Notes: generated by a model from the letters alone, not told the origin. A DNA stretch of 64,000 nucleotides from Pyrrhosoma nymphula (GCA_963573305.1 OY754336.1:16528699-16592698), one strand, 5' to 3'. Shown: positions 10,860-22,379, counted from the stretch's first letter. A program made the numbers and translations.

Positions 10860-13560
10860 TTCTGAGAATGGCCTTCTGTCGTGTCTATTTCCCCCCTGAT
10901 CGTTAATACGCGGCAAATTACCCAGTGAGCACATCTATGCCGATATACCGGAAGAGGAGGGGCTTAGCATAATTCAGTCAATATATGATACGGTTCCAGT
11001 CTCAGATTTTCGGAAATTTGTTTCAACAGAGAAAGAAATAAATTCAAATTTCTCCACTGAAAGTACAGCTCCTTTATACTCCTCCTTACAACGACGCCAG
11101 TTGTGTATCTAAATTGCTTCAACTTTTAAAATCCGGGGCCGAAAATACCTTCATTCTCCCGATTCTTAAAACCCTAACCTTTCTTCAAATGTAAATCTTT
11201 AGTGTAGTCAAACTTACGTTTTTCGTGTACTTTCCCGCTGTTTCTCCGTGGCATGGAAGTCCAAAGAGCTCTGCGCTCGGCTATCGGATTCCTAGAGTCA
11301 TAACTGGGTGATGCTTAAAGATAGCCTTATAAATTAATAATTTAGAGAAAGGCGCATGTGGAGAATTATTTCAGCCTGAAGAGGAAGCAATTCAATTTTC
11401 CTCAAATATTATTTCAAATTTCTAAAGTTATTATAAATATTTTTATCTAATATTTCGTGTTTAGGTGTGTAATGATCCATCAACGGGTACAATATCTATC
11501 TTAGTAGCTCATAGCGTGGAATTTGTTAATTTCTTCTTTTTAATTTCAAAATTAGTTCCACAAATTTTATTCTGCCATGATGTACCAAAAACAGTTGACT
11601 AAGTATAGCATCTTTCTACATTTTACAGCTCATTCACATTTACGAAACCGTATTGAATCAATGGTTATGTGGAAAATAGCGAATACATACCTTCCATGGT
11701 GCGGTTTTCGGTAGAGGGAAATGAAGTAGCCTCATTACTTGCCCCTAATGAATAAATTGCTCACGTCACAGAGTACTGAGAACGTGGTGACCTGCCTTCA
11801 CATATCAAACCAACCTTCAAATTGAAGGCTATGGTTGGTTTATGTAAACTGCTCATGATAGACGAGTGCGTGGAACTAGTTCCACTAAAATTTAGATGCA
11901 CCTATATAAAAAAGGATATTCTTAAGTTAATTTTTGTTTCAATTTGTGTTCATTGAAACTAGTCATGCATTCAAGGATAATATATTTTAATACGTATTTT
12001 CAATTATTTTCTATCCAATTTATATTCTTTTTATTTTGTATATATCAGTGTATTTTAGGTACTCTGTCCAATTTGCTTCAGTAAAACCTTTTTGCGTGTT
12101 TCCAACTGGGATGATATATTTATTGATGCGACTTATTGTTGTGCAAAAGAGTTTAATTTTGGTGGCTATTTTCTATCTATACTAATGGGCTGCTCCCATC
12201 TCCAATAAAATGATAAGAAATGGGTTTCTGAATTTCTCATGTTCCTACTAAATGCATATGGAATTGTTTTTCAAAATAATCATAAAATTATTTTAACTGT
12301 TCACTTCCAAAAGTTCATTCCTTTCACTCGGCTCATTTTTGTTTTCCCCACGTCGCATTTAAGCCACTTATTAATTCTCTAATTAACTCAGAAAAATGTT
12401 ACTGAATCTCACGATTCCGGTTTAATTCGAGCTCACTAAAGTAATTACTCTGACTAAAGTAAAAATCTTCACACATTTGACAGATTTCTTACTCCATTTA
12501 TAAGTACCGTTATATTATGTGTACATTATCATCGCTGGTTGGTAGTGACGTCTGTATTTGGAAATACAGCAGAGAAAATAAATTAATGTAGAGAAGAACC
12601 CTCTCGTAACTGTTTATGAATGTTTTAAATTTGACGGTTTAATCTGATGAAATTGAAGCAATCGAGTCCAAATGTATCATATCCCTTACTCTCACCGTAA
12701 GTAACAGTTTGGCCTTAAATATTAATATCTGCATTATATCTATGCCATAAGTTACGTCGTAACTGATTACGTTTCCTCCTCCGCTTCATATTCCTTCCGA
12801 GAATGAGTTATCTACTGAACCTGAGAAGATTACATTGAGTCTAGATGTGAATGAGTATCTTTACGTTTTTCCAGCTGTTTTATGTTCTCGTTTCTCATAG
12901 TATTTCCGTCTCCCATAATGTGCACATTTTGCAGTCCCCACGTTCCCCCAATTTGCTTCAAAATCTATACCGCGAAGGAAGCACTCCATGGGATTATGAT
13001 CTTTATTAGTGTACTTTAAAGTTGCTCCCTCGCGTTCCAGGGAGCCATGAACTAACCGGAATCACCAATTTATTCTCAATTTTCAACGGAAACTTAATAA
13101 CGGTACGTGCATTGTCACTATTCTAATTTCAGTGTGTTAGACCCTCAATAAAATCAATCAAATAGAATTAGTGTTGATATTTTTGTAATGCCTTGAAATC
13201 AGTGGCCAATAAGTTAAAATGCCTGTTGAAAATACATCAAGACCAATGAAAAGTACTCATGGAAGTAGAATAACTTCTCTTATTAATGCCGGAGACGGAT
13301 GTCCGTGAGAAAAGAATGGGTATAAAGTTAGCGGCGATTTCGTGCGTCATTAACCTCCAAGTTTTGCTGCGCGAATACTCTCCAGGTTTTGCAGTGCAAA
13401 CTGTTCTCAGATCCACACAATAGTACTAGCTCCATAGCTATTTTTCTCTCCTTTTATGGGAGCTGGTGTGGAATTACTCATCAGGACGCATGCTTTCGAA
13501 TCATCATCCAGCAAAGTCAGAACCCATTTCATGCATTCTAGCCTAGTATTCGAAAATATG
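10860..13560. other. AT-rich stretch, no feature seen
   Basis: 2.7 kb without a sustained open frame, terminal repeats or recognisable protein remnants. It may be intronic or intergenic. Confidence 0.4.
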
Positions 13561-13563
13561 TCG

Positions 13564-13594
13564 ATAGTAGTTCATTAGCCTAATGAACTACTAT
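13564..13594. repeat. Perfect 15-bp palindrome
   Basis: atagtagttcattag (13564-13578) is followed by a single C and its exact reverse complement (13580-13594). The arms could form a hairpin. No associated target duplication or gene is seen. Confidence 0.8.
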
Positions 13595-13599
13595 TACTA

Positions 13600-14700
13600 G
13601 ATCATGATCAAAGGCCTACGATATACGAATGATTCTACGATAATGATGTCGACCTAAAAATATTCACGCGAATTGAGCTTGTCTTTGATAAGTATGATGA
13701 GATGTTCCTAGAAATAAGATATTAATTTCTCATTGTTACTCAATAATCTTCAATAGATACAAGAATTTAATATTTCGAAAAATAAATATAAATGGATTGT
13801 TTAAATACGGGAAAATGCATTTTGAGTAGTTTCGAGGCGTGATCTAGCAATTTCACTCTGAATGTCTAACTTTGCTATTCAAGCGAAATCGACTCGGGAA
13901 GTACAATAGTCATTCTTGTTTAAAGGCTAATGTTAATGTAATTATGGAATAAAAACTTAGATGCAAAATCAATTACTGTGTGAAATACCGTCGTGGTTTA
14001 CAAACTGCACTGTCCTGCTTTTAATGCTAATAGACGCGTCTTCATAGATTTTGGTGTAAATATTTCCACGTTTAAGAAAAGTGTTAATGCACTGAGCAGA
14101 TCTGCATAGAACTAGAGGCAGATGTTTTACTTAGAATCATCAGTGGTGTAAAAAAAACTGTTATCGTTAATTAGAAACTGTAAGAATAATTGAGGTCCAC
14201 AACATTAAAATAAAAAAACCGTGCAAAAATATTTTTAAAATCCATGTTCTAAAAATTTCAAACATCCAGCCGAATATTTTTAACCAGCTACGTCTTCTAC
14301 GTTTAAAATTAACAATCCCAAGTGGTACCATGAGAGGCAGATGTGAGGCTTGTCTTATTTCTTTAAGGCCCTTCTTTTTATATGTACTGGTGTAATAATT
14401 CATAATTTGAATGACTGTCAAGATATTCGTATAATGGGAGGATTAATTTATTATTTACCTCTTACCACTAGCTGCTTTGGATTTCCAATTTGGCTCTTTG
14501 CGGGACACCTTTTTTGGCTGAATTTTACTTAAGGATATAATTCTAGAAATTAGTGTTTTTACTACTTAAAATATTGTCAGTTTTATTTTATACTTCCTTT
14601 CTACTGGATTAACTGCATGTCACACTGCTCGTTTGATTTCCTTTATTGTAGTGGGGGATGTTTATTTAATTAGTTATGGAGGTATTAGTGATGAAGGGTG
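13600..14700. other. AT-rich stretch, no feature seen
   Basis: No recognisable coding or repeat structure. Short open frames at 14167-14421 and 14350-14532 lie on opposite strands and match nothing known to me. Confidence 0.4.
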
Positions 14701-14715
14701 AAATATACTGAAGGC

Positions 14716-15013
14716 CAGGGGCGGCGTGAGTGCTCAGGGGCCCGGGCCGCTGCACGTCCAGAGGGGCCTGGTTTTTGTGAAAAAAAATCTGGAAAAATGA
14801 AAAAATTTGTGCGTTAAAAAAGCGTTACACTACAATTTCTTAGGTATCTATGTACAGTATGACAAAATTGTACTTTCATTGAACAGATGTTTGGTCTGCT
14901 GGCTGTTCAAAGTTCGAGGCCCGGCCCGCCGGGCCCTTCGGACCCGTACCCGAAACCTAGTGCGTGGCCCGGGCGGGAATCCACGCATTCCCGCCCTGGC
15001 CACGCCGCCCCTG
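14716..15013. mobile_element. hAT-type MITE of 298 bp
   Basis: Perfect 13-bp terminal inverted repeats CAGGGGCGGCGTG (14716-14728) and CACGCCGCCCCTG (15001-15013). CAGGG/CCCTG ends are typical of hAT elements. The flanking 8-mers ctgaaggc and cttaagag match at five of eight positions, consistent with a diverged 8-bp hAT target duplication. GC-rich subterminal blocks surround an AT-rich centre. It is non-coding. Confidence 0.8.
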
Positions 15014-15169
15014 CTTAAGAGCATATTAGGTATAGTTTTTATGGCTATTATGGGAGATTTTTCCTTATCCTTCTGTAATTTGTTTACATTTCAGTTCAAA
15101 AGTTTTGGCTTTATTTGTTAGAGTGGCTGGAGTATTAATTGGTTACATATTTTATTCCTTTTATTACAA

Positions 15170-16480
15170 TTATAGATTTGGCCAGAGGGTGGCCAGCGTT
15201 TGGCATTTTAAAATGATCGTAGTCCTCAACGGTGGTATCTCGTCTTTACTCTCGCTCATTTCCACAATGTAGAAGTCCTGTAATGAACGAGAGAGAGAGA
15301 GGAGGTAGAGACGAAGGAGGTGCAAAAGGTAACGACTAAAAATGTAACACATCATGGGAGAGAAAACAGAAACGAGGAGATGCACGGCTCTGCCTCGCAC
15401 TGTGGAGCTGCCTACTTGCATCCACTCACTCCATTGTGAGGATGCAACGTCGAATTTTTTTTTCTTATTCCCAAAAAAAATAACGAAAAAAGGATTGCTC
15501 GCCCGGCCTCGTCTTGCGCGAGCTTACGATTTTTTTTCGGTTGAATCCTTGTGTCGTTTCCTCATTTTTATTCTCGACTCATTTTATTCTATTTCATCGG
15601 TGGTTGGTAAAATGAAAAACATCGCTCCTCACGCAAGCTCTCGCATCACTCCATGCTATGCTTCTCCCATCCCTCCACCCCCCCCTGCCCCCCCCACCTC
15701 CCCCCACCCGTCTCCTCCCTTCATTCGACGTATAGTTCCGTGTCGTCGCGTCGTAAGCCTCTTGCTGGCTGAAAGAATTGCTTGTGAGGCGGAGAGGGGG
15801 ATTACTACCCTCCGTTCGGCTCTTATAATGAGCGGCAGCATTGGCTGACTCGTGGGGGCGGGGGTTTGGGGGGGGCAGAGGAGGAAAGACTGGGAGGATG
15901 CCAGCCAAAGGGTTGTGTTTTTTTTATATTCAACTCGCATCGCACGGCATAAGATTCTACGCGCCGTGACACTGTCGCCCCGCGCCATCTAACTAAGCCC
16001 GTAGATTTCATTATGCTTCCATTTTGATTCGCGAGGTGAAGCGTCAGAGATGATTTTGAACTCATGCCGAAGGAGGAGATGGAAGCAGATGAATAAATTT
16101 TTTTAGGAGGGGGAGGTCTTGTTTTAATATAAAGCGGGATAAACTTTTCGGTCTCCTTTCCGTTCGCATTGGTCGACCGACCCGTCTCCTCCTTTTCCCG
16201 GAAACGAAGAAGACCTGTTCTTCCCGGCCGGCCGGCCCCCGGGGGCGGGGGAGGCGGTGGAGGTTGTGCGGGAGGCGGTGAAAGGGGCATGGTGATGCGC
16301 AATTGAGAGGACTGCAGCTCCTCGAATAAACAGCCCGCTTAATCGGAAACTCCACGGCTGGGTTCGCTCGGTTAGGCAGGGGACACGTGAGCTCGAAATT
16401 AAGCGAACCGGATAAATCCAAGACGAAGATTTTTCGTATTGACCGAAATTTTTTTGCACCTCACCATGCCCCCTCACCCA
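15170..16480. promoter_or_regulatory. Long CpG-rich block with purine and pyrimidine tracts
   Basis: Roughly 1.3 kb with many CG dinucleotides, a (GA)n tract at about 15285-15300, C-rich tracts at 15668-15715, and G-rich and CCGG-rich sequence at 16215-16265. Open frames occur in four or more frames at once (for example 15354-15848 plus and 15823-16302 minus). That is the pattern of GC composition, not of one gene. It is a candidate CpG-island promoter and 5' exon. Its direction cannot be settled. Confidence 0.35.
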
Positions 16481-16680
16481 AGCTAACGACTTAATCGCAA
16501 GCTTATATTTTTTATGCCGAAAAAGGATATGAAATCTCGATTGAGATGAAGTTTATTTTTACGCGGAAGGCAGGTGTACAACATACTACCAAATGAAGGA
16601 TTTCAGGCTTTCCTGGCGAAGATTTATGTCAGCGATTTTTCGGGGTTTGCACCGGGTAGTTAGGTCCATGGCGGCCAACG

Positions 16681-16711
16681 TTTCGATGCTCGAGTCGAGC
16701 ATCGTCTTCAG
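16681..16711 (-). ncRNA. Hammerhead-like core, left arm
   Basis: Minus strand: CTGAAGA (16711-16705), one C, a 7-bp stem GATGCTC/GAGCATC closed by a 5-nt loop, then GAAA (16684-16681). The CUGANGA and GAAA boxes match the hammerhead ribozyme core. The single extra base before stem II is a deviation. A stem I partner and cleavage site could not be settled by eye. Confidence 0.45.
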
Positions 16712-16903
16712 GGCAGAAGTGAGTGCCTTGACTAGAAGTGGAAGTCAATATATACCCCACGGGCAGGTCACGTCCGACATTTTTGCGGGAATATTAGGTA
16801 ACATCCGGTGGTCTTGACTCTCCCATAATCTTGAGGATGGGTTTTCAAGTGTGACTCAGGTATATATTGACTTCCATCTCTAATCTAGGCACTCACCTCT
16901 GCC

Positions 16904-16934
16904 CTGAGGACGATGCTCGACTTGAGCATCGAAA
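16904..16934 (+). ncRNA. Hammerhead-like core, right arm
   Basis: CTGAGGA (16904-16910), one C, stem GATGCTC (16912-16918) with GAGCATC (16924-16930) around loop GACTT, then GAAA (16931-16934). It mirrors the left-arm core and has the same 31-nt length as the core at 18591-18621. Confidence 0.45.
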
Positions 16935-17099
16935 CGTTGGCCGCCGTGGATCTAACTACCCGGTGCAAACCCCGAAGGATCGCTGACACAACATACTACC
17001 TACTTCACGAGAAGTGGAAAAAGACCAAAATAAGGTTACATAGGACTAGCGAAATAGGTCCTTGGCCTTGTACACACCATACTGCTGACAATGAGTGAC

Positions 17100-17600
17100 G
17101 AAATGAAATGGTTCCTACAAGGTAGACCAAGGTGAGAACGTACACCATTTTACTGATGGATTCTTAGTTTATTGTGATCAATGACTGTGATGTACATGCA
17201 ACATGAGCTTATAGAACTTAAATCAATAACATAGTTATCATGCAAGCCATGACATCACATTTGCCAATAATTCACGGCGTGAAATAAAATAAAATATAAT
17301 CAATGTTGCTTTGCGTTTTCTTGAAAAACACGTTTTAAACTTCGCTGCAAAAGTTTTTGTAAATTTACATTTTAATTAGTGCATTGTGTTGCTGCATTCC
17401 AGTTTTTGCCTTAATAATCACTTCACCGAAAATGCATTTAAATTTTACGGTAATGAATTCATTTTAGCAATTATAATTGCTGATACTTGATCGGTACCGC
17501 GGTTATCTCAATACTTTTCATACATACCCATCTTGTCGTTTCCTTTAGGGGTAGGCAGAGTCAAAAGAGCTCAATTCTCGGCGTAAAACTGATAAAGCTG
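17100..17600. other. AT-rich stretch, no feature seen
   Basis: No repeat or coding remnant recognised between the inverted-repeat element and the LINE remnant. Confidence 0.4.
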
Positions 17601-17619
17601 GCTTCATAATAATAATTAC

Positions 17620-18310
17620 TTATTCACTGTCCCATCCTAGAAAACTTCCTTTGCATCTGCACATTCATGCATTGCATCATACACGCTCTTTTGTTCCTAA
17701 GTCTCCTTATTTTCCTCCTCTTGAGAGTATCTTCAACCTCATTCATCCATGTCTTCCTCGGTCTACCCCTTTTTCTCATGTTATCACACCGTTTACTCCA
17801 CTATCATGAATCTGCTTAGTTATTTGACCCAAATCCATTCCGTCAACATAAACAAATCAAGGAAGCACACTCATTTCATATATGTTCATTACCGTAGCAT
17901 CCGCTTAAAATTATTCCACCACCCACTCATTCCTAACTCTAATAGGTTTACCCTATCCACCCTACTTTTACAAGTGCACTAAAATACACTCACTATTTTA
18001 TTTTTGCTTCCTTATACAATCATTCATTCATTGATAAGTTCAAAATTTTACCTTGGACTTTCCTTTCAGCGTTCGCAAGCCTATTCACTGCCGTCTGACT
18101 CACACATTCGGTCTGGGTACACAAAATCATCCACTTGTTCAACTACTATACCATTCACCATTTTGAATTACTCTATCTTAGGAAACTGTCTTATCAAATA
18201 ATTTCTTACTATTATTCCAATCGATTCGAGGACGTGTCTTCGCATGCTTGTCTCTCAGCATCAGCTTCACCGACGCTCAAGTTTCAGAATTTTTTACCTT
18301 GGCAGACTCG
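17620..18310 (-). pseudogene. Decayed LINE reverse-transcriptase C-terminal region
   Basis: Minus-strand translation gives ordered but broken fragments of a non-LTR retrotransposon: NGIVVEQVDDFVYP and RMCESDGS near 18090-18160 (families read VEQVDEFVYLGS-like), then a basic RGRPRKTWMDEV-like stretch near 17735-17770 and a (K/R)RRKIRRLRNKR-like stretch near 17690-17720. Stops and frameshifts are frequent. The element is old and 5'-truncated. Confidence 0.6.
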
Positions 18311-18590
18311 CGTCAAATAAGCAAACGTGGCAAAATGATAGTGCACTCTAAGATGTAGCCTCCAGTGGAGCAAATGCTGTGCCAAATTTGTTTGAACCCA
18401 GCTCCGTAGGTTAGAGTCCGTGTTTTTTTTTAGAACTCTTTCAAAGCGTAATTTACGAGGCTAGTCAATTCGTTATCGCGTTGTAAATGCACAGTTGTGA
18501 CGATGGCATCGACAACGCATGCAGTACATATCTTATACGTGAAGGTTTTTCGGATTTGACACCGGGTAAGGTCATTGAAATACATCAACG

Positions 18591-18621
18591 TTTCGATGGT
18601 TGACTCAGCCATCGTCATCAG
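18591..18621 (-). ncRNA. Hammerhead-like core in a Penelope terminus
   Basis: Minus strand: a perfect CTGATGA (18621-18615), one C, a 5-bp stem GATGG/CCATC around a 9-nt loop, then GAAA (18594-18591) followed by CGTTG. The conserved core boxes of the hammerhead ribozyme are intact. The extra base before stem II is the same deviation seen in the other copies. It lies about 0.5 kb 3' of the GIY-YIG frame on the same strand. Confidence 0.55.
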
Positions 18622-19152
18622 GATAACGAGTTGAGCGAGGATGCTGGCGGTTACATATAGCAGCAGACAAGGGTCTGACACTTACATGACTCCAATGGTT
18701 ATACATTTCAACCAGAGCACTCTAGCGGTCAGGCGCTAACTATCAGCGCAACAGCACGACAGGTTTACTCTTAAATTGAATATCTTGCAGATTTAAGTGG
18801 GAAATTACCTATTTATTTCTCAGAGAAAACTTAAAAAGGTAATTGTATAATCAATTATGCATTCTGAAAAATTCTGGAACCAGATTGCAGCGATAATAAT
18901 GCCGTCCAGTCCTTCTCTTGGCGTTTTCACAGTGTACTTTACCGGCCATCTTCTTTGTTTACTTACGGTTGCGATGGCGATGTCTCGTGTGGTCCCAGAC
19001 GTATTTTAAATGGACGATGATAAAGGTCTTACAACAAATGGAATAATTACTGAATTTTTTTCACAAAAAATAAAAGATTTATGGCAAAAGCATACAATCT
19101 TTATCTTTTTCACGCATACGTATTTTTCCATTTGCTCCTGAAACAATTGGCG

Positions 19153-19590
19153 CTAGTAGTAATCCATATTTGATATTGCGTATACGAAATATCGCAATTC
19201 CGTCAGACACTTGGCAGCAGATGTCCCATTGTTGTGGGGGCCGTTACGAAATCTTTGAATTTCGTCAATTACCGGGCTCCAAGTCCTGCTTAAGTTGAAG
19301 CCGTTGTCTCTATTGATGCTATTTTGTTCCGCCTGTATCAACATTGCATCTTTTGTTAATCTTTCCCATTATTTGGACGCCCGGGAAAGTAGTGTGGAAT
19401 TAAGGAAATCGACATGATTACCAAGAGCAAGGCTATGCTCTGCTAATGCAGACTCTTCCGGTTGGAAAAGCCTGATGCTTCTTTCATGCTCTTTGATTCT
19501 TTTCTCGATGGTCCTTCCTGTCTCACCTATGTAACCCCTACCACAATCTCATGGTATGTGGTACACCCCGGTTGATTTCAGAGCGAGGTT
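19153..19590 (-). pseudogene. GIY-YIG endonuclease domain of a Penelope-like element
   Basis: The minus strand encodes GVYHIP, a stop, then DCGRGYIGETGRTIEKRIKE, followed by ALAEHSLALGNHVDF and, after a frame break, AEQNSINRDNG and RTWSPVIDE. This is the order of the Penelope GIY-YIG domain: GVY in place of GIY, YIG, the Arg of the GR-T-I helix, and the AEH segment. The usual CxC after the first strand has lost its first Cys to a TGA stop. The enzyme nicks target DNA for insertion. This copy is dead but only lightly diverged. Confidence 0.8.
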
Positions 19591-19708
19591 ATCCTTATAG
19601 GTGACTAGGAAATTTCTGAGTAAATTTACCTTTAATCCAGTATAATTATTGATTTTCTTTTTTCGGGATTCATTCCGCGATGTTTAAAATTGCAAAAAAA
19701 AAACAATA

Positions 19709-19738
19709 TTTCACTGGCCCTCCTGCCAGCTTCATCAG
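19709..19738 (-). ncRNA. Hammerhead-like core, left arm
   Basis: Minus strand: CTGATGA (19738-19732), one A, stem G-CTGG with CCAG-T (four Watson-Crick pairs plus a G-U) around loop CAGGAGGG, then GAAA (19712-19709). Confidence 0.45.
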
Positions 19739-19860
19739 GTTAACTGAACTGATTCCATAGTCTCGCTTGTCTTTATATATATTTAAAAGTTCCGGCAACA
19801 ATGGGAGTCCTCACTCATATATATAAAGACAAGCGAGACTAAGGAATCAGTTCAGTTAAC

Positions 19861-19890
19861 CTGATGAAGCTGGCAGGAGGACCAGGGAAA
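19861..19890 (+). ncRNA. Hammerhead-like core, right arm
   Basis: CTGATGA (19861-19867), A and G, a 4-bp stem CTGG (19870-19873) with CCAG (19882-19885), then G and GAAA (19887-19890). The base opposite G19869 is G here but U in the left arm, so the left arm keeps the longer stem. Confidence 0.45.
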
Positions 19891-20039
19891 TATTGTTTTT
19901 TTTTTGTAATTTTAAACATCGCGGAATGAATCCCGAAAAAAGAAACAGTCAACGCTACATCCACGGAAGCCTACGAGCTAACAATATAATTATTATTTAA
20001 ATCTATATCCTTTCGGCTTTAGCGTGGAGAAGGAATTTT

Positions 20040-20760
20040 TCCTTGCTTTCCGGGGGTGAATCGCCTTAGTTGCATTTGCCGCCGCTTCACTCGCAAATCT
20101 TTCGGCATGCTCCATGTGCGGCATGTTCTTTCCCATTCGGAAAGGCATCCCAGCCTAAGGAATCCTTGAGTGCATCCGGTTCTGCAGCCCATTCCGCCGA
20201 ACGCGTCCTGCCACCAACCCCTCGCCACCGCTTCAATAGCAGTACTACAGAGTGAGCAGAGAATGAGGGTGTGCAAGGAGTAGTATTGGAACCGAGGGTG
20301 GGGGGGGACAAACACAATATTCTCCCTCCTACCTCCTCGATGCTGTTTACCCCCCACTTCTTACCCCCATCTCCCCCCCCACGCGTCTAACCCCGCAAAC
20401 AAGAGCCCTCACCGATCGTCCTACATGCACCAGCTGAAGAATGGTGACGTTAGGTCACCAGACGACGCCCAGGTGATCTATCGGTACCCTTCCCCCCCTC
20501 CGCCAGCCTGACTGCACTATACCTTCCTCGGCCGTCGAGACCCGGATGCATTGTGGTTCGAAATTTCTCCGACGGAGGCCGTGGGAATACGCGCGCACGC
20601 AGCCGAGATTATTTTTTTGTCCATCTTTCGCGTTCGCATTTGGTCTTCATGGAAGTGTCCGTCGCATTGAATTTGCCTCAAGGCCACAGTTCGCGTGGCG
20701 CTAGTGAAGCGACACGTAGTGCATGCATGTGAAGCTTTGGCTCGTGACAAGCTTTAGAGA
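20040..20760. promoter_or_regulatory. CpG-rich block
   Basis: About 700 bp rich in CG dinucleotides, with C/G homopolymer tracts at 20295-20310 and 20371-20380 and several overlapping open frames on both strands (for example 20019-20357 minus, 20517-20750 minus). None has recognisable domains. Candidate promoter or 5' exon region. The transcript direction is unknown. Confidence 0.3.
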
Positions 20761-20837
20761 TTTATGCTAATGCAGAATTAGTCGTACTTACACTAACTTT
20801 AGGGTATAGTGTAATGCATGTTGGTGACTACTCATCC

Positions 20838-20893
20838 CCTGCCACACACCACCTGAGGTGGCTTTCAGGGTATTTTGTAGATGTAGATGTAGA
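20838..20893 (+). repeat. 3' end of a retroposon: hairpin plus GATGTA tail
   Basis: gccacacaccacctgaggtg (20841-20860) contains a short hairpin CCACC/GGTGG. It is followed by a short linker and then tgtagatgtagatgtag at 20876-20892. A terminal hairpin followed by a short (GATGTA)n tail is a known kind of 3' end for some insect LINEs and SINEs. The upstream body was not recognised, so this is probably a severely 5'-truncated copy. Confidence 0.45.
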
Positions 20894-21391
20894 GCAAGAT
20901 ACAAGGGCACGTGACGTGGGGAGGAGGGGAGGTGGAACTTCAAATATTCCCTGAATATGGACTTCTCTAGCTAAGGTCTTTGTCGCTTGAACGCACGCAT
21001 TATGCGAAGTCACCCGTGCTGTTTGCACTCAGCCAGCCGGAAAAAGCATCCGAGTGTGTGAACGCTAAATGAATAGTGCTTCGAAAATGGACAGGGAGCG
21101 TGCCGCCGTAACACGATATGCGACTGTCAATTGTGGTGTGCTGCGAGTCAACACTTCGTGGCTCAGGTGCGTTACCTTGTCAGTTGATGCACTCGTCCAG
21201 GAACTGCGTTTGTCCAGGAGTTTAAGGTTCCAAACAGGATGAAATTTGTAGAGAACTGAAACTTCGCACGGTTGCATATCAAAAGTTCCATTTGCTCTCC
21301 TGCCGGTTTTATCGTTTGTTTTATCTGTTAAAATTTTTAGGGTCACGAGACCATAGGTCATCGGGAATTCTCGTTAAATACAAGAGGTCCT

Positions 21392-21417
21392 CTGAGGATG
21401 ACGGTAAGTAGCCGAAA
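21392..21417 (+). ncRNA. Weak hammerhead-like core, unpaired copy
   Basis: CTGAGGA (21392-21398), T, a poorly paired 14-nt segment, then GAAA (21414-21417), followed by tatcggccgg. The boxes are present but the intervening stem is weak. Unlike the other copies, it has no inverted partner nearby. Possibly a single diverged pseudo-LTR. Confidence 0.3.
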
Positions 21418-21559
21418 TATCGGCCGGTAACTATCAGGAAATCATCCAAATGCCGTAATTAAAGTGCTGCTATGAACACTGCGATTTTTTTTATTTTGGC
21501 CCTGCTTTGAAGTACTCCGCGGTTATAAAAAATGCACCGGTTAGATAATGAGGTTTGCT

Positions 21560-21790
21560 GATCGTTTATGGTATTGGGTTGGTGAGGTGACCATAGTACT
21601 GGCTTTCAATCCTGAGGGCCTGAGTTCGAATTCTTGTTGTGGGCGAGTTTTTCATTGGAAGCCCGATCCCTTCCAACCTATCGCACCTCCAATGCATGCT
21701 ATAGCACTAGAACTAGGGTGCTATGTAAAGATTACTTCAAACGAAGTACTGCGTCCATCGACAGGGACGGTAAAAAGTAAATCTCTTGGC
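21560..21790 (+). mobile_element. tRNA-derived SINE
   Basis: A-box-like TGGGTTGGTGAGGTGACC begins at about 21575. The B-box-like GAGTTCGAATTC lies at 21622-21633, with tRNA-like spacing. The body continues to about 21790, with cgacagggacggtaaa near the 3' end. It differs from the SINEs at 3549, 22497 and 30461. The cloverleaf stems are not maintained, so it is not a tRNA gene. Confidence 0.5.
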
Positions 21791-22379
21791 GTATTTTATT
21801 GAGAGCTGGCTAATGCCGTCGCCAGGTTTCCTATCACCCATTCCCCATTAAACAAATTTTCCGTCACATACCGACCTATCCAGCTGTCCTCAATGGTGCA
21901 AATTACATCAGCTGTTGGGTGCCTCACCAAACTAACCAGCCAGCCGAGTAAACTCGTTTGAATTCACAAATTGAAAAAATTCCAGCGTAGTCACGAGGAA
22001 ATAAGTTCCAAAATTTTCAACTAAATATTTGATTTGTAATGATTTATTATTGACTCCTATTCGATGAATTGTTTTGAAGCTGTGATACGTACTGTTTATT
22101 TATCCGCGTTGCTGCCCATACACTGTGACCGGGACAGTCCCTCCGAGGAAATATCCGGGCTTCACAAAATTTCGTAACCGGCAGAGATTAAAATATAAAG
22201 ATGAGTGCAGTAAATGTTTTATTGGCAGAGTATCAAAAGTATCACCTGATAAAAGCATGCAAGTCGGTACATTTCGCAACTCTCCCCTCTACATTTCTCA
22301 TCCTTGTCTGTTAGGGATAATTATAATTGAACACACGGATATAAACAATAGGAGAAAGAAAAATACACTGCAAACAGCG

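Larger units (their letters stand above)
16620..16992. mobile_element. Inverted-repeat element with two hammerhead-like cores
   Basis: Two arms of about 135 bp (16626-16761 and 16859-16992) are inverted repeats with few mismatches. Reading outward, each arm carries CTGA(A/G)GA, a hairpin, GAAACGTTGG, and further out CCCGGTGCAAACCCCGAA. The block CCCGGTG(T)CAAA(T/C)CC is shared with the Penelope-like element at 18430-19650, and both carry GAAACGTTG. I infer a head-to-head pair of Penelope pseudo-LTR fragments. There is no open frame of substance. Confidence 0.65.
18430..19650 (-). mobile_element. Penelope-like retroelement, 3' portion
   Basis: On the minus strand this runs from a GIY-YIG endonuclease remnant (about 19590-19153), through an AT-rich 3' segment, to a terminus (18681-18430) carrying a hammerhead-like core and the CCCGGTGTCAAATCCGAA block also found in the inverted-repeat element at 16620-16992. 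Penelope-like elements encode a reverse transcriptase followed by a GIY-YIG endonuclease and have pseudo-LTRs that can contain hammerhead ribozymes. The reverse-transcriptase part is missing. The element is 5'-truncated and abuts the inverted-repeat element at 19654. Confidence 0.75.
19654..19946. mobile_element. Inverted-repeat element, 130-bp arms, two hammerhead-like cores
   Basis: Arms 19654-19784 and 19815-19946 are nearly perfect inverted repeats around a 30-bp centre (ttaaaagttccggcaacaat and following). Each arm has CTGATGA, a CTGG/CCAG hairpin, GAAATATTG and a T/A run, ending in the outer block tttaaacatcgcggaatgaa. The small number of differences suggests a recent origin or arm-to-arm gene conversion. 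Interpreted as paired Penelope pseudo-LTR pieces of a different family from the neighbour at 18430. Confidence 0.7.

Noticed and set aside
15354..16477. Several overlapping open frames of 100-160 codons in a GC-rich region
   Set aside because: They lie in four or more frames on both strands, are rich in Pro, Arg and Gly, and have no domain. This is expected from GC-rich sequence with few stop codons.
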